Shown here: in pieces, positions 24,869 to 34,500 of the stretch | Position numbering within the stretch: position 1 is the first letter of the stretch | Layout of the letters: each line of letters begins with the position of its first letter | Assembly (NCBI RefSeq): GCF_023008405.1 | Contig: NZ_CP095376.1 | Coordinates: 5,542,001 to 5,606,000 of the forward strand | From: Amycolatopsis sp. FBCC-B4732 | GTDB taxonomy: Bacteria > Actinomycetota > Actinomycetes > Mycobacteriales > Pseudonocardiaceae | Length of the DNA stretch: 64,000 bases | Reading direction: 5' to 3' | Program-made: the position numbers and the translations under genes | Notes under the pieces: generated by a model | What the model was told of the DNA's origin: nothing | Database searches by the model: none | The model's input: the letters and a program-made list of their open reading frames with translations, nothing else

Positions 24869-27800
24869 TCAGACGTTCCGCCGGTACTGGCCCCCGACCT
24901 CGAAGAACGCCTCCGTGATCTGGCCCAGTGAACACACCCGCGCCGCGTCCATCAGCACCCCGAACAGGTTCCCGCCCCGAGTCGCCGCTTCGCGCAGCGC
25001 CTTCAGGGCCTGCTGGGCCTCCTCGTGGTGACGGTGCTGGAAGTCCGCCAGGCGCTCCAGCTGGGACTTCTTCTCGTCCTCCGTCGCGCGGGCCAGTTCG
25101 ACCTCGATGTCGTCCTCGCCCGCGTTCGGGTTGCGGAAAGTGTTGACGCCGATGATCGGCAGGGAGCCGTCGTGCTTCTTGCGCTCGTACAGGATGGACT
25201 CGTCCTGGATCCGGCCTCGCTGGTAGCCCGTCTCCATCGCGCCCAGGACGCCGCCGCGCTCGGAGATGCGGTCGAACTCCGCCAGGACCGCTTCCTCGAC
25301 CAGGTCCGTCAGCTCGTCGATGACGAACGAACCCTGCAGCGGGTTCTCGTTCTTCGACAGGCCCCACTCCTTGTTGATGATCATCTGGATGGCCATCGCG
25401 CGGCGCACCGACGACTCCGACGGCGTCGTGATCGCCTCGTCGAACGCGTTGGTGTGCAACGAGTTCGCGTTGTCGTACAGCGCGCACAGCGCCTGCAGCG
25501 TGGTGCGGATGTCGTTGAAGCTCATCTCCTGCGCGTGCAGCGAGCGCCCGGACGTCTGCACGTGGTACTTGAGCTTCTGCGACCGCTCGTTCGCGCCGTA
25601 GCGGTCGCGCATCGCCACCGCCCAGATCCGGCGGGCCACCCGGCCGAGGACCGAGTACTCCGCGTCCATGCCGTTGGAGAAGAAGAACGACAGGTTCGGC
25701 GCGAAGCAGTCGACGTCCATCCCGCGCGCCAGGTACGACTCGACGTAGGTGAAGCCGTTGGCCAGCGTGAAGGCCAACTGCGAGATCGGGTTCGCACCGG
25801 CCTCGGCGATGTGGTAGCCGGAGATCGACACCGAGTAGAAGTTGCGCAGGTGGTGCTCGATGAACCACTCCTGGATGTCGGCCATCATCCGGAGGCTGAA
25901 CTCGGTGGAGAAGATGCAGGTGTTCTGGCCCTGGTCTTCCTTGAGGATGTCGGCCTGCACCGTGCCGCGCACGTTCTGCAGCGTCCACGAACGCAGCTCG
26001 GCGGCCTCGGCGTCGGACGGCTCGCGGCCGTGCTCGGCGCGGAACGCGTCGAGCTTCTGGTCGATCGCGGTGTTGAGGAAGAAGGCCAGGATCGTCGGCG
26101 CCGGGCCGTTGATCGTCATCGACACCGAGGTGTTCGGCGCGGTCAGGTCGAAGCCGTCGTAAAGGGCCTTCATGTCCTCGACCGTCGCGATGGACACGCC
26201 CGACGTGCCGACCTTGCCGTAGATGTCGGGGCGCGTGTCGGGGTCGTGGCCGTACAGGGTCACGGAGTCGAACGCCGTCGAGAGCCGCTTCGCCTCGGAG
26301 TCGGCCGAGAGCAGCTTGAACCGGCGGTTGGTGCGGAACGCGTCGCCCTCGCCGGCGAACATCCGCGCCGGGTCCTCGCCCTCGCGCTTGAACGGGAAAA
26401 CGCCCGCGGTGTAGGGGAAGTACCCCGGCAGGTGCTCGCGGCGCAGGAACGACAGCAGCTCGCCGTCCTCGGTGTACCGCGGCAGCGCGACGCGCGGGAT
26501 CCGGTTGCCGGACAACGTGTCCCGCCACAGCTGCGTGCGCAGCTCCTTGTCGCGGATCTTCACGACGAGCTCGTCCTGGCGGTATTCCTCGGCCAGCTCG
26601 CGGAAGCGCTCGAGGAGCTTTGTCGATTCGCCGTCCACATCGGACTCGGCGGCGGCGAGCAGCCCGTCCAGCGCGTCGGTCGACGCGTCCACCTTGGACA
26701 GTTCGGTCTTCGTCAACGCCAGCGCGTTGCGCTTGCGGACCGCGGCGACCTGCTGCTCGGTCTTCGCGTGGTAGCCGCGCACGGAGTCGGCGATCTCGGC
26801 CAGATACCGCGCACGGTTGCCGGGGATGATCGTCGAGGCGTCCGTGGACACCTTGCCTTCCACACGGGGCAGCGTGCCCGAAGAAACGGTCAGCCCGCGC
26901 TCGGCCAGCATGCCGCGCAGGTGCTGGTACAGCGCCGTGACGCCGTCGTCGTTGAACTTCGCCGCGCTCGTGCCGTACACCGGCATGTCCTCGGGGCCCT
27001 CCGAGAAGGCCTCGCGGTTGCGCACCAGCTGGCGCGCGACGTCGCGGCGGGCGTCCTCGGCGCCGCGGCGCTCGAACTTGTTGATCGCGACGACGTCGGC
27101 GAAGTCGAGCATGTCGATCTTCTCCAGCTGCGACGCGGCGCCGAACTCCGGCGTCATCACGTACAGCGACTCGTCCACGAAGTCGACGATCCCGGCGTCG
27201 CCCTGGCCGATGCCCGGCGTCTCGACGATCACCAGGTCGTAGCCGGCGGCCTTGCAGGCCAGGATCGACTCGCGCAGCCCGGCCGGGATCTCCCCCGACG
27301 TCGTGCGCGTGGCCAGCGAGCGGAAGAACACCGGCGCTGTGCCAGTGCCTCCAGGGCCGGCGGGCCCGTTGTCGAGGCAGTTCATCCGGATGCGGTCACC
27401 GAGCAGCGCGCCGCCGCCCTTGCGCCGCGACGGGTCGACCGCGAGCACCGCGATCCGCAGCTTGTCCTCCTGGTCGAGGCGGAAGCGGCGGACCAGCTCG
27501 TCGGTGAGCGACGACTTGCCGGAGCCACCGGTGCCGGTGATGCCGAGCACCGGGACCGTCCGCCCGGACGCGGCTTCGGTGATGCCGTCGAGCAGCTCGC
27601 CGGGCAGCCGTCCGGCCGCCAGCTGGGTGATGACCCGCGAGAGCGCGGGGACGTCCCCGGAGAGCACCTTGTCCAGCGCCGGGCCCTCGGCCGCGAGGTC
27701 GGTGTCGCAGGCCACGATCATCGAGTTGATCATGCCCGGCAGGCCCATCTCGTAGCCGTCTTCGGGCGAGAAGATGCGGGCGACGCCGCGCGAGTGCAGC

Positions 27801-28132
27801 AGGTCGATCTCCTCGCGCACGATCACCCCGCCCCCGCCGCCGAAGACCTTGATGTGGCCGGCGCCGCGCTCGCGCAGCAGCTCGACCAGGTACGAGAAGT
27901 ATTCGACGTGCCCGCCCTGGTAGGCGGAGATGGCGACGCCCTGGACGTCTTCGGCGATGGCGGCGGTGGCCACCTCGTCGACCGAGCGGTTGTGGCCGAG
28001 GTGCACGACCTCCGCGCCCTGCGACTGCAGGATCCGCCGCATGATGTTGATCGACGCGTCGTGGCCGTCGAAGAGGCTCGACGCCGTGACGAACCGGACG
28101 GGGTGCGCGGGGCGGTACAGCTCACTGCTCAT
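24869..28132 (-). CDS. icmF: Fused isobutyryl-CoA mutase IcmF
   Basis: A 1087-residue single-chain adenosylcobalamin mutase that interconverts isobutyryl-CoA and n-butyryl-CoA. Order: an N-terminal B12-binding domain with SLFDGHDASINIMRRIL (His is the cobalt ligand), a MeaB-like GTPase chaperone domain with P-loop GITGTGGSGKSS, a linker, and a C-terminal TIM-barrel substrate domain with VGTSGVSIATVEDM. The active-site segment YFPYTAGVFPFKREG carries the Phe typical of IcmF instead of the methylmalonyl-CoA mutase residues. It would process branched acyl-CoA from valine and butyryl-CoA from lipid breakdown, beside the sterol genes. It is monocistronic and divergent from the ArsR operon. Confidence 0.93.
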   Translation of the reverse strand: MSSELYRPAHPVRFVTASSLFDGHDASINIMRRILQSQGAEVVHLGHNRSVDEVATAAIAEDVQGVAISAYQGGHVEYFSYLVELLRERGAGHIKVFGGGGGVIVREEIDLLHSRGVARIFSPEDGYEMGLPGMINSMIVACDTDLAAEGPALDKVLSGDVPALSRVITQLAAGRLPGELLDGITEAASGRTVPVLGITGTGGSGKSSLTDELVRRFRLDQEDKLRIAVLAVDPSRRKGGGALLGDRIRMNCLDNGPAGPGGTGTAPVFFRSLATRTTSGEIPAGLRESILACKAAGYDLVIVETPGIGQGDAGIVDFVDESLYVMTPEFGAASQLEKIDMLDFADVVAINKFERRGAEDARRDVARQLVRNREAFSEGPEDMPVYGTSAAKFNDDGVTALYQHLRGMLAERGLTVSSGTLPRVEGKVSTDASTIIPGNRARYLAEIADSVRGYHAKTEQQVAAVRKRNALALTKTELSKVDASTDALDGLLAAAESDVDGESTKLLERFRELAEEYRQDELVVKIRDKELRTQLWRDTLSGNRIPRVALPRYTEDGELLSFLRREHLPGYFPYTAGVFPFKREGEDPARMFAGEGDAFRTNRRFKLLSADSEAKRLSTAFDSVTLYGHDPDTRPDIYGKVGTSGVSIATVEDMKALYDGFDLTAPNTSVSMTINGPAPTILAFFLNTAIDQKLDAFRAEHGREPSDAEAAELRSWTLQNVRGTVQADILKEDQGQNTCIFSTEFSLRMMADIQEWFIEHHLRNFYSVSISGYHIAEAGANPISQLAFTLANGFTYVESYLARGMDVDCFAPNLSFFFSNGMDAEYSVLGRVARRIWAVAMRDRYGANERSQKLKYHVQTSGRSLHAQEMSFNDIRTTLQALCALYDNANSLHTNAFDEAITTPSESSVRRAMAIQMIINKEWGLSKNENPLQGSFVIDELTDLVEEAVLAEFDRISERGGVLGAMETGYQRGRIQDESILYERKKHDGSLPIIGVNTFRNPNAGEDDIEVELARATEDEKKSQLERLADFQHRHHEEAQQALKALREAATRGGNLFGVLMDAARVCSLGQITEAFFEVGGQYRRNV

Positions 28133-28211
28133 CCCCTAAAAATACTTTGACTTCCTACTGTTGGAAACCCGAGGACCAGTGACACGGCTCTCAGCACCGC
28201 TCGCCGCAACC

Positions 28212-28254
28212 TTGACAATGCGCTGCTGGGTTCTATGTTTAACGTAGTCGTTAA
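28212..28254 (+). promoter_or_regulatory. ArsR operon promoter with overlapping operator
   Basis: TTGACA (28212-28217) and TATGTT (28234-28239) are 16 bases apart. TTAAC-gtagtc-GTTAA (28239-28254) is an inverted repeat covering the end of the -10 box and the probable start site. This is the expected arrangement for ArsR autorepression. Confidence 0.65.
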
Positions 28255-28270
28255 TTAACAAGGTGCTGAA

Positions 28271-28615
28271 ATGACGATGCCCACGGACCACCTGAGCCGC
28301 ACGTTCGCGGCCCTCGCCGACCCGACCCGGCGCGCCATCCTCGCCCGGCTTTCGGCGGGCGAGGCGACGGTGAACGAGCTCGCCGAGCCGTTCCCGATGA
28401 GCCTGCCCGCCGTCTCGCGGCACCTCAAGGTGCTGGAGCAGGCCGGGCTCATCACCCGCGGCCGCACGCGCCAGTGGCGGCCCTGCCGGCTGGCGGCGAA
28501 ACCCCTTGAAGACGTCGCCGACTGGGTGGCGGCCTACCGCCCGTTCTGGGACGACGGGTTCGACCGCCTCGACGAGCACCTGCGCTCGCTGAGGAGCGGG
28601 GGCGAGCGTGCCTGA
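28271..28615 (+). CDS. ArsR-family transcriptional regulator
   Basis: A 114-residue winged-helix repressor. The DNA-recognition segment is FPMSLPAVSRHLKVLEQAGLI and the opening FAALADPTRRAILARL is typical. No metal-binding CxC motif is seen, as expected for the ArsR subgroup paired with AHSA1/SRPBCC proteins. It starts the three-gene operon, overlapping the next gene by eight bases. A palindrome overlapping the promoter is a likely autoregulatory site. The inducer is unknown. Confidence 0.88.
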   Translation: MTMPTDHLSRTFAALADPTRRAILARLSAGEATVNELAEPFPMSLPAVSRHLKVLEQAGLITRGRTRQWRPCRLAAKPLEDVADWVAAYRPFWDDGFDRLDEHLRSLRSGGERA

Positions 28616-29054
28616 GCTGACCATCACCCGCGTCTTCGACGCGCCCCGCGAGCTCGTCTTCGCCGCCTGGACCGACCCCGACCAGCTGGCGAGCTGGCTC
28701 GGTCCGCACGGCTACACCGGCTGCGCGGTCACGCTCGCGACGCGGCCGGGCGGCGCCTGGCGGGCGTGCATCCGCTCCCCCGAAGGCGACGAGCACTGGA
28801 TGCACGGCACCTACCGCGAGATCACCGCCCCCGAGCGGCTCGTGTTCACCTTCACCTGGGACACCGAGGGCGACCTGCGCGCCGAGACCCTCGTGACGAT
28901 CGACTTCGCCGATCTGGACGGCAAGACGGAGATGACCTTCGTCCAAGCCGGCTTCCCCGCCGCCGCCGACCGCGACGACCACCACGGCGGCTGGACCTCC
29001 AGCTTCGACGACCTGGCCGGCTTCATCCACCACCGAGGAGAGGAAGACCGATGA
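28608..29054 (+). CDS. AHSA1/SRPBCC-domain protein
   Basis: A 148-residue START-like ligand-binding protein. The motif FDAPRELVFAAWTDPDQLASWLGPHGY near the N-terminus and LVFTFTWDTEG in the middle are standard for the AHSA1 group that is regularly encoded after an ArsR regulator. It starts with GTG and overlaps the regulator gene by eight bases and the DUF899 gene by four. The role may be binding a small hydrophobic molecule; no substrate can be deduced. Confidence 0.85.
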   Translation: MPELTITRVFDAPRELVFAAWTDPDQLASWLGPHGYTGCAVTLATRPGGAWRACIRSPEGDEHWMHGTYREITAPERLVFTFTWDTEGDLRAETLVTIDFADLDGKTEMTFVQAGFPAAADRDDHHGGWTSSFDDLAGFIHHRGEEDR

Positions 29055-29710
29055 CCGCCACCCAGCACGCCCTGCCCGAGATCGTCTCGCCGGAGGAGTG
29101 GCAGGCCGCGCGCGACGCACTGCTCGTCAAGGAGAAGGAGCACATGAAGGCGGCGGACCACCTCGCCGCCGAACGCCGCCGGCTGCCGATGGTGCCGTTC
29201 ACGAAGCCGTACGTCTTCGAGTCGGCGGAGGGGAAGAAGAGCCTGCTGGACCTGTTCGACGGACGGCCCCAGCTGATCGTCTACCACTTCATGCTGCACC
29301 CGGGCGACGAAGCGGGCTGCCCCGGCTGCTCGCTGCTCGTCGACAACATGCCGCACCTGGCCCACCTGCACGACCGCGACGTCACGCTCCAGGTCGTCGC
29401 GCCGGCGACGCTCGCCGAGATCGAGAGCTACAAGGGCCGGATGGGCTGGGACGTGCCGTGGGTGTCCGCGCACGGCAGCGACTTCACCGAGGACTGCGGC
29501 GTCGGCATGGGCTTCGGGATCAGCGTGTTCCTGCGCACCGGCGACGACGTGTACCGGACGTACTTCACCAGCAACCGCGGCGGCGAGATGTTCCTCGCCT
29601 CGCACCGCTACCTCGACGTCACGCCGCTGGGGCGGCAGGAGGCGTGGGAAGAGGAGAGCCGGGGCGACGACGGTCCCGGCGCCTGGTGGCGCCGGCACGA
29701 CGAATACTGA
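29051..29710 (+). CDS. DUF899 thioredoxin-like protein
   Basis: A 219-residue protein of the DUF899 family, related to thioredoxins. It has VYHFMLHPGDEAGCPGCSLL (residues about 78-96) with a CPGC active-site-like motif in the place of the thioredoxin CxxC, then MPHLAHLHDRDVTLQVVAPA. The conserved YRTYFTSNRGGEM and WWRRHDEY ends are present. The ATG overlaps the AHSA1 stop (ATGA). ArsR-AHSA1-DUF899 trios are common in actinobacteria; the biochemical role is not known. Confidence 0.85.
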   Translation: MTATQHALPEIVSPEEWQAARDALLVKEKEHMKAADHLAAERRRLPMVPFTKPYVFESAEGKKSLLDLFDGRPQLIVYHFMLHPGDEAGCPGCSLLVDNMPHLAHLHDRDVTLQVVAPATLAEIESYKGRMGWDVPWVSAHGSDFTEDCGVGMGFGISVFLRTGDDVYRTYFTSNRGGEMFLASHRYLDVTPLGRQEAWEEESRGDDGPGAWWRRHDEY

Positions 29711-29766
29711 CGCCTGCCCGCGGGCGGGCGACGACGGCCGACGATCCACCGGGTGTGCGCGGCGCC

Positions 29767-29790
29767 GGGCCCGGGGTGTTCCCCGGGCCC
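29767..29790. terminator. Perfect 10-bp hairpin, bidirectional terminator
   Basis: GGGCCCGGGG pairs with CCCCGGGCCC around a TGTT loop, lying between the DUF899 stop and the convergent GTPase stop. No U-tract is present on either side. Confidence 0.7.
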
Positions 29791-29798
29791 GTGCGGCG

Positions 29799-30410
29799 TC
29801 AGCGGGCGTTGGCCGCCCGCAGCGCGATCCACTGCCGCATGGCGTACTCGACCAGCGTGATGAGCGTCTGCTTGGTCGACTCGCGGTCCCGCGCGTCGCA
29901 GCGGACGATCGGGATGTTCGGGTCGATCGACAGTGCCTCGCGGACGTCGTTGATGTCGTGCTCCAGCACGCCGTCGAACGTGTTGACGCCGACGATGTAC
30001 GGCAGTCCCCGGTCCTCGAAGAAGTCGATCGGGGCGAACGAGTCCGCGAGCCGGCGCGTGTCGGCGAGCACCACCGCGCCGATCGCGCCGCGGACGAGGT
30101 CGTCCCACATGAACCAGAACCGCTGCTGGCCGGGAGTGCCGAACAGGTAGAGGATCAGGTCCGCGTCCAGGGAGACGCGCCCGAAGTCCATCGCCACCGT
30201 CGTCGTCGACTTGCCCGGCGTGTGGTCGAGGTTGTCGACGCCGACACTGGCGTCGGTCATCATCGCCTCGGTGGTCAGCGGCACGATCTCCGACACCGAC
30301 CCGACGAAGGTCGTCTTCCCCGCTCCGAAACCGCCAGCCACCACGATCTTGGCGGATGTCATGGTCGGGGGCGCGGTGTCCCGCGGTGCCTTATAGCCGA
30401 CGGAGTCCAC
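29799..30410 (-). CDS. Conservon GTPase (CvnD type)
   Basis: A 203-residue small Ras-like GTPase of the actinobacterial conservon family. Motifs: P-loop GGFGAGKTT, switch region MDFGRVSL, TPGQQRF in the place of DxxG, and VNTFDG in the place of NKxD. The GTG start lies inside the DUF742 gene (20-base overlap), typical of cvn operons. It probably signals from the kinase-like protein at the membrane to downstream targets. It is the last gene of the operon, ended by the hairpin downstream. Confidence 0.9.
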   Translation of the reverse strand: MDSVGYKAPRDTAPPTMTSAKIVVAGGFGAGKTTFVGSVSEIVPLTTEAMMTDASVGVDNLDHTPGKSTTTVAMDFGRVSLDADLILYLFGTPGQQRFWFMWDDLVRGAIGAVVLADTRRLADSFAPIDFFEDRGLPYIVGVNTFDGVLEHDINDVREALSIDPNIPIVRCDARDRESTKQTLITLVEYAMRQWIALRAANAR

Positions 30411-31107
30411 TCAAAACCCTTTCCATCAACACCAGATGTGCCTCGGCGCCGTCATTGCCCGTAATCGTCTTGTGCACCGTGACCAGCCCCGCGTCGGCCG
30501 CGTCGCTGATCAGCACCCGGGCCACACCCAGTGGCACCCGCAAGGCCGACACGATCTCGGCGACCGAACGGGGGGTCCGGCACTCTTCCATGATCGAGAT
30601 GCACTCGATCTGCTCCGCGGCCACTTCGGGGAAGCCACCGGTGGCAGCGTAGTCCTTCGCGGAGATCAGTGTCTCCAGCTCCAGGGCGTAGTTTGCCCGA
30701 GTGCGGCCGCCGGTCAGCGCGTAGGGCCGGACGATAGCCGTCAGCTCCTCCGGCGCGGGCGGCTGCTCGAACACCGCGGGCATCACGAACTCGCCGCTGG
30801 GTGGCCCCGGATCGAACAAACCACCAGGTCGCGGGCTGTCCCCGTCGGTACTGCCGGGTGGAGAGACTAAAGAGGTCACGCGATCTCCTGGGTCGGCCGA
30901 CGGCGCGGGCGCCGGCGGTTCCGCGGCCGCGTGCGCACCGGCGGCCGGGGGTGGCGGGGACTCCTTGCTCTTCTTGCGCTTCCGGCGGGCACGGCCGGAA
31001 TCCAGGGTGAACCCGTTGAGGACGTCGGCGAACGTGCCGTCGTCCTCACGCCCGGCGGGCTGCTGGCCCTCGGGTGGTTCGCCGTTGAATCCGGACCCCG
31101 TGCTCAT
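30391..31107 (-). CDS. Conservon DUF742 protein (CvnC type)
   Basis: A 238-residue protein. Its C-terminal ~120 residues form the DUF742 winged-helix-like domain (VRPYALTGGRTRANYALELETL ... VAEIVSALRVPLGVARVLISDAADAGLV). The N-terminal ~110 residues are an acidic and proline-rich extension with a lysine/arginine cluster (RARRKRKKSKE), longer than usual for the family. It overlaps the GTPase gene and follows the roadblock gene by seven bases. CvnC is thought to be part of the conservon signalling complex. Confidence 0.9.
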   Translation of the reverse strand: MSTGSGFNGEPPEGQQPAGREDDGTFADVLNGFTLDSGRARRKRKKSKESPPPPAAGAHAAAEPPAPAPSADPGDRVTSLVSPPGSTDGDSPRPGGLFDPGPPSGEFVMPAVFEQPPAPEELTAIVRPYALTGGRTRANYALELETLISAKDYAATGGFPEVAAEQIECISIMEECRTPRSVAEIVSALRVPLGVARVLISDAADAGLVTVHKTITGNDGAEAHLVLMERVLSGLRRL

Positions 31108-31114
31108 CGCGCCA

Positions 31115-31567
31115 TCATCCCACCGGTTCGCCGATCAGCGACCCACCGGAGCCCTGAAGCTGGGCGCGCAGCTCCGGCGTGAGGATCTGGCCGACCCGGT
31201 CCACGAGCATCGTCATCTCGTAGGCGACCTGGCCGATGTCGCAGTTGGGGGCGGCGAGGATGGCGAGGCAGGACCCGTCGCTGATCGACATCAGCACCAT
31301 GATCCCGAGTTCCATCTCGACGACGGTCTCGTTGACCGCGCCGGCCTCGAAGCAGCGGGCGGCGCCCTGGGTGAGGCTGACCAGACCCGAAGCGACCGCG
31401 GCGAGCTGGTCGGCCCGGTCGAGCGGGAGCCGGTTCGACGCGGTCAGCAGCAAGCCGTCCGCCGAGACGACCACGGCGTGGGCCACGCCGGGCACCCGCT
31501 CCGCGAAGTCGTTCACCAGCCAGCCGAACTGGTTCTGCGTCGGCTGGGCGCTACTCGGCGAGTTCAT
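31115..31567 (-). CDS. Conservon roadblock/LC7 protein (CvnB type)
   Basis: A 150-residue roadblock/LC7-domain protein, similar to MglB-type regulators of small GTPases. It shows FGWLVNDFAERVPGVAHAVVVSADGLLL and VVEMELGIMVLMSISDGSCLAILA. It probably contacts the CvnD GTPase. It overlaps the kinase gene by four bases (ATGA), so all four conservon proteins come from one message. Confidence 0.92.
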   Translation of the reverse strand: MNSPSSAQPTQNQFGWLVNDFAERVPGVAHAVVVSADGLLLTASNRLPLDRADQLAAVASGLVSLTQGAARCFEAGAVNETVVEMELGIMVLMSISDGSCLAILAAPNCDIGQVAYEMTMLVDRVGQILTPELRAQLQGSGGSLIGEPVG

Positions 31568-34500
31568 TCACCCTCCAGTGTCTCGTGGTTGGTCTCGGCC
31601 GCCTGTGCGGTGCGGTGGCGTCCACGCTCGATGCCCTGCTGGAAGCTCCGCAGGCGGCCGCGCACGTCGTGCGCGTCCCGTTGTGGTCGGGGAGCCGTGG
31701 CTCCGGTGGGCGGTCCGGCGCTGCCCGGAAGCAGCTGCTCCCCGCGACGGCGCCGGGGCAATCCTGCCGAAGTGAATGTGGCGGGTGCCGACTGGGACAC
31801 CGCTTGCACCGCCCGCCACCCGTCATCGGTCCCGAAGTTCCACTCGGTGGTGACCTCGACGGCGGAGGTTTCCTCCCGGGGGACGGGGGCTTCGGGGGTC
31901 TCCGGGGTTTCCGCCCCGGCGCCGCGGCGGGAGGGCAGCGACGACGGCGGAGTGCTGGGGCGGCCGGTGGCGGTGGGGACCTCCGGCTCGTCGGACGGCG
32001 GTTGCGCCGGGGGGTGGAGGTCGGTGGCCGGTGGGGGCGCGGTCTGGCCTCGCTGGGGCAGGCCGTCCGGGGCGCCGGGCGGGATCGGCTGGGGCACGCC
32101 GTTCGGCTGGGCGCCCGCCTGGCCGGGCTGCAGCAGGCCGTCCGGCTGAGCACCCGCCTGGCCCCGCTGAGGCAGCCCGTTCGGCTGGGCACCGGCTTGG
32201 CCCGGTCGGGGCAGGCCGTTCGGCCGCCCCGGCGGAAGCAGACCGTTCGGCAGGGCACCCGCCTGACCCGGCCCGGGCTGACCGTTCGGCTCAGCGCCCG
32301 CCTGACCCGCCCCGGACTGGCCGTTCGGCTCAGCGCCCGCTTGACCCGGCTGAAGCAGACCGTTCGGCAGAGCACCCGCCTGACCCGGCCCGGACTGACC
32401 GTTCGGCTCAGCGCCCGCCTGACCCGGCTGAAGCAGACCCTTCGGCAGGGCACCCGCCTGACCCGGCCCGGACTGACCGTTCGGCTCAGCGCCCGCCTGA
32501 CCCGGCTGAAGCAGACCGTTCGGCAGGGCACCCGCCTGACCCGGCCCGGGCTGGCCGCTCTGGGCCGGCGGCGACTGGCGGCGGGGTTGGGGCAGGCCGT
32601 TCGGCTGGGAGCCGGCGGGCTGCCTGTCGGTGCCGGTGGGCGGGTGCGCGGCGGAAGCGCTCTGATGGGCCGCTGTCTCCGGCTGCGGGCCGGTCGACTG
32701 GTCCGCGCTTGCCTGCGTGGCCGGAGCGCCCACCGCCCGCTCGTCGGTGCCCGGCTGGTGCGCAGGCGAAAGACCCGCTGCCTGCTGAGGTGCCGGATCG
32801 CCCGCGCCCGGCTGGAAGGCCGAGGCGACCCCGCCCGGCTGGCGTGCCGGAGCGGTCGTGCCCGGCTGGGCGGCCGTGGCCGGTGTCGCGCCCTCGGTGC
32901 CGGCTGCTTGGGGCTTCGACTGGCGGGCCTGCTGGCGGCCGCGGGTCACGCCCTGTTGGAAGCTGCTCAGGCGGCCTCGGACGTCCGCCGGGTCGCGGAC
33001 CGGGAGTTCCGGGCGGGACGGCGCCGGGGTGGGGGCGGCCGGGGGCGGGACCGCGCTGCCCGGCATCAGCTGCTCGCCTCGGCGGCGGCGCGGGAGGCCC
33101 GCCTCCGTGAACGCCGTCGGGGCGGCCTGGGACCGGGCCTGGACCGTGCGGAAGTTCTCGTCGCTCGCGAAGTCCCAGCTGCGTCGCTCCTGCGGTTCCG
33201 CTTCCGCCGCGGCCGGTTCCTCGGCCGAAGGAGCCGAGGCAGGAGCCGAAGGAGCAGGAGTGACCGGGGTCGCCGGAGCGGCGGCCGGCTTGTCCTCGCG
33301 GAACCACGCCGACAGCATCTCGTCGAAGATCGGGGTCGTCTCCGACCGGTCCGGGGCCGGCTCGGGGGCCGGGGCGGCCGGCGGGGTTGCCGTTGCCTGC
33401 CGCCACCAGTCGCTCAGCGTCGTCTCGTTGGCGGAGAACAGGTCCTTGCCCGCCGGCAGCTCGTCCGGCTTCGGCTGCTTCGGCGGCTGCGGGGGCACCG
33501 GCAGCACCGCGGGCAACGTCGGGCGCGGCGGCGACGGCGGGGTGTCGTCGTCCTTCGGGAGGGGCGCGAACAGCGCCGTCCCGGAGATCTCCAGGTCCGA
33601 GGGCGGGCGCGGGTCCGAGAGGCCCGCGAGGTCGCTCGCCGACGGCCAGCGCTCCTCCCCCATCGCCGGCTGCTGCGGGACGACCGGGCGCGGGCGGGAG
33701 TGGCCGTTGACCTGGCGGCGCGGCAGGCGGTTGCCCGCCGCGGGGCTGGCCGGGTGCTGTTGGAGGGCGCCGATCGGGCCGGTCGCCGGGCCGTCGGTCA
33801 CCGGCATCACCAGGTCCGCCGGGACGACGACCGTGGCGCGGACGCCGACGATGTCCTTGCCGCCGTGCAGCGAGACCCCGATGCGGTGCCTGCTGGCCAG
33901 GCGGCCGACGACGAACAAGCCCATCCGGCGTGAGGTGGCCAGGTCGACCGACCCCGCTTCGGTCAGCCGGGTGTTCGCCTCGGCGACCTCGGCCTCGTTC
34001 ATGCCGATGCCCTTGTCGAGGATGTCGATGTTGAGCGAGCCGTCCTCGCCCAGCCGCGACGCCACCGTCACCGACGTCTCCGGCGCGGAGAACGCCGTGG
34101 CGTTGTCCAGCAGCTCGGCGACCAGGCGCATCAGGTCGCTCGCCGCGTAGCCGACGATCCGCGCCGGGGGCGGCGGCTGGACCTGGACCCGCTGGTACTG
34201 CTCGATCTCCGACACCGCGGCGCGCAGCATGTCCGTCGTGCCGACCGGCTTCCCCGACCGGCGGCCCGGCTCGGCGCCCGAGAGCACCATCAGGTTCTCG
34301 TTGTTGCGCCGCATCCGGGTGGCGAGGTGGTCGAGCTGGAACAGCGTCGCCAGCTGGTCGGCGTCCTCCTCGTCCCGCTCGAGCTGCTCGATCAGCTGCA
34401 GCTGCCGCTGGACCAGGCTCTGGCTGCGCCGCGAAAGGTTGACGAAGACGCTGCCGTAGCCGGTGCGCATCGCGGCCTGCTCGGTCGCCAGCCGCAGCGC

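Noticed and set aside
31585..33933. A 782-codon open frame on the plus strand opposite the conservon kinase gene
   Set aside because: It is the antisense shadow of the Pro/Gln-rich repeat tail. Its composition is Arg/Ala/Gly-rich, with no domain or ribosome-binding site, and the minus-strand gene has clear family domains.
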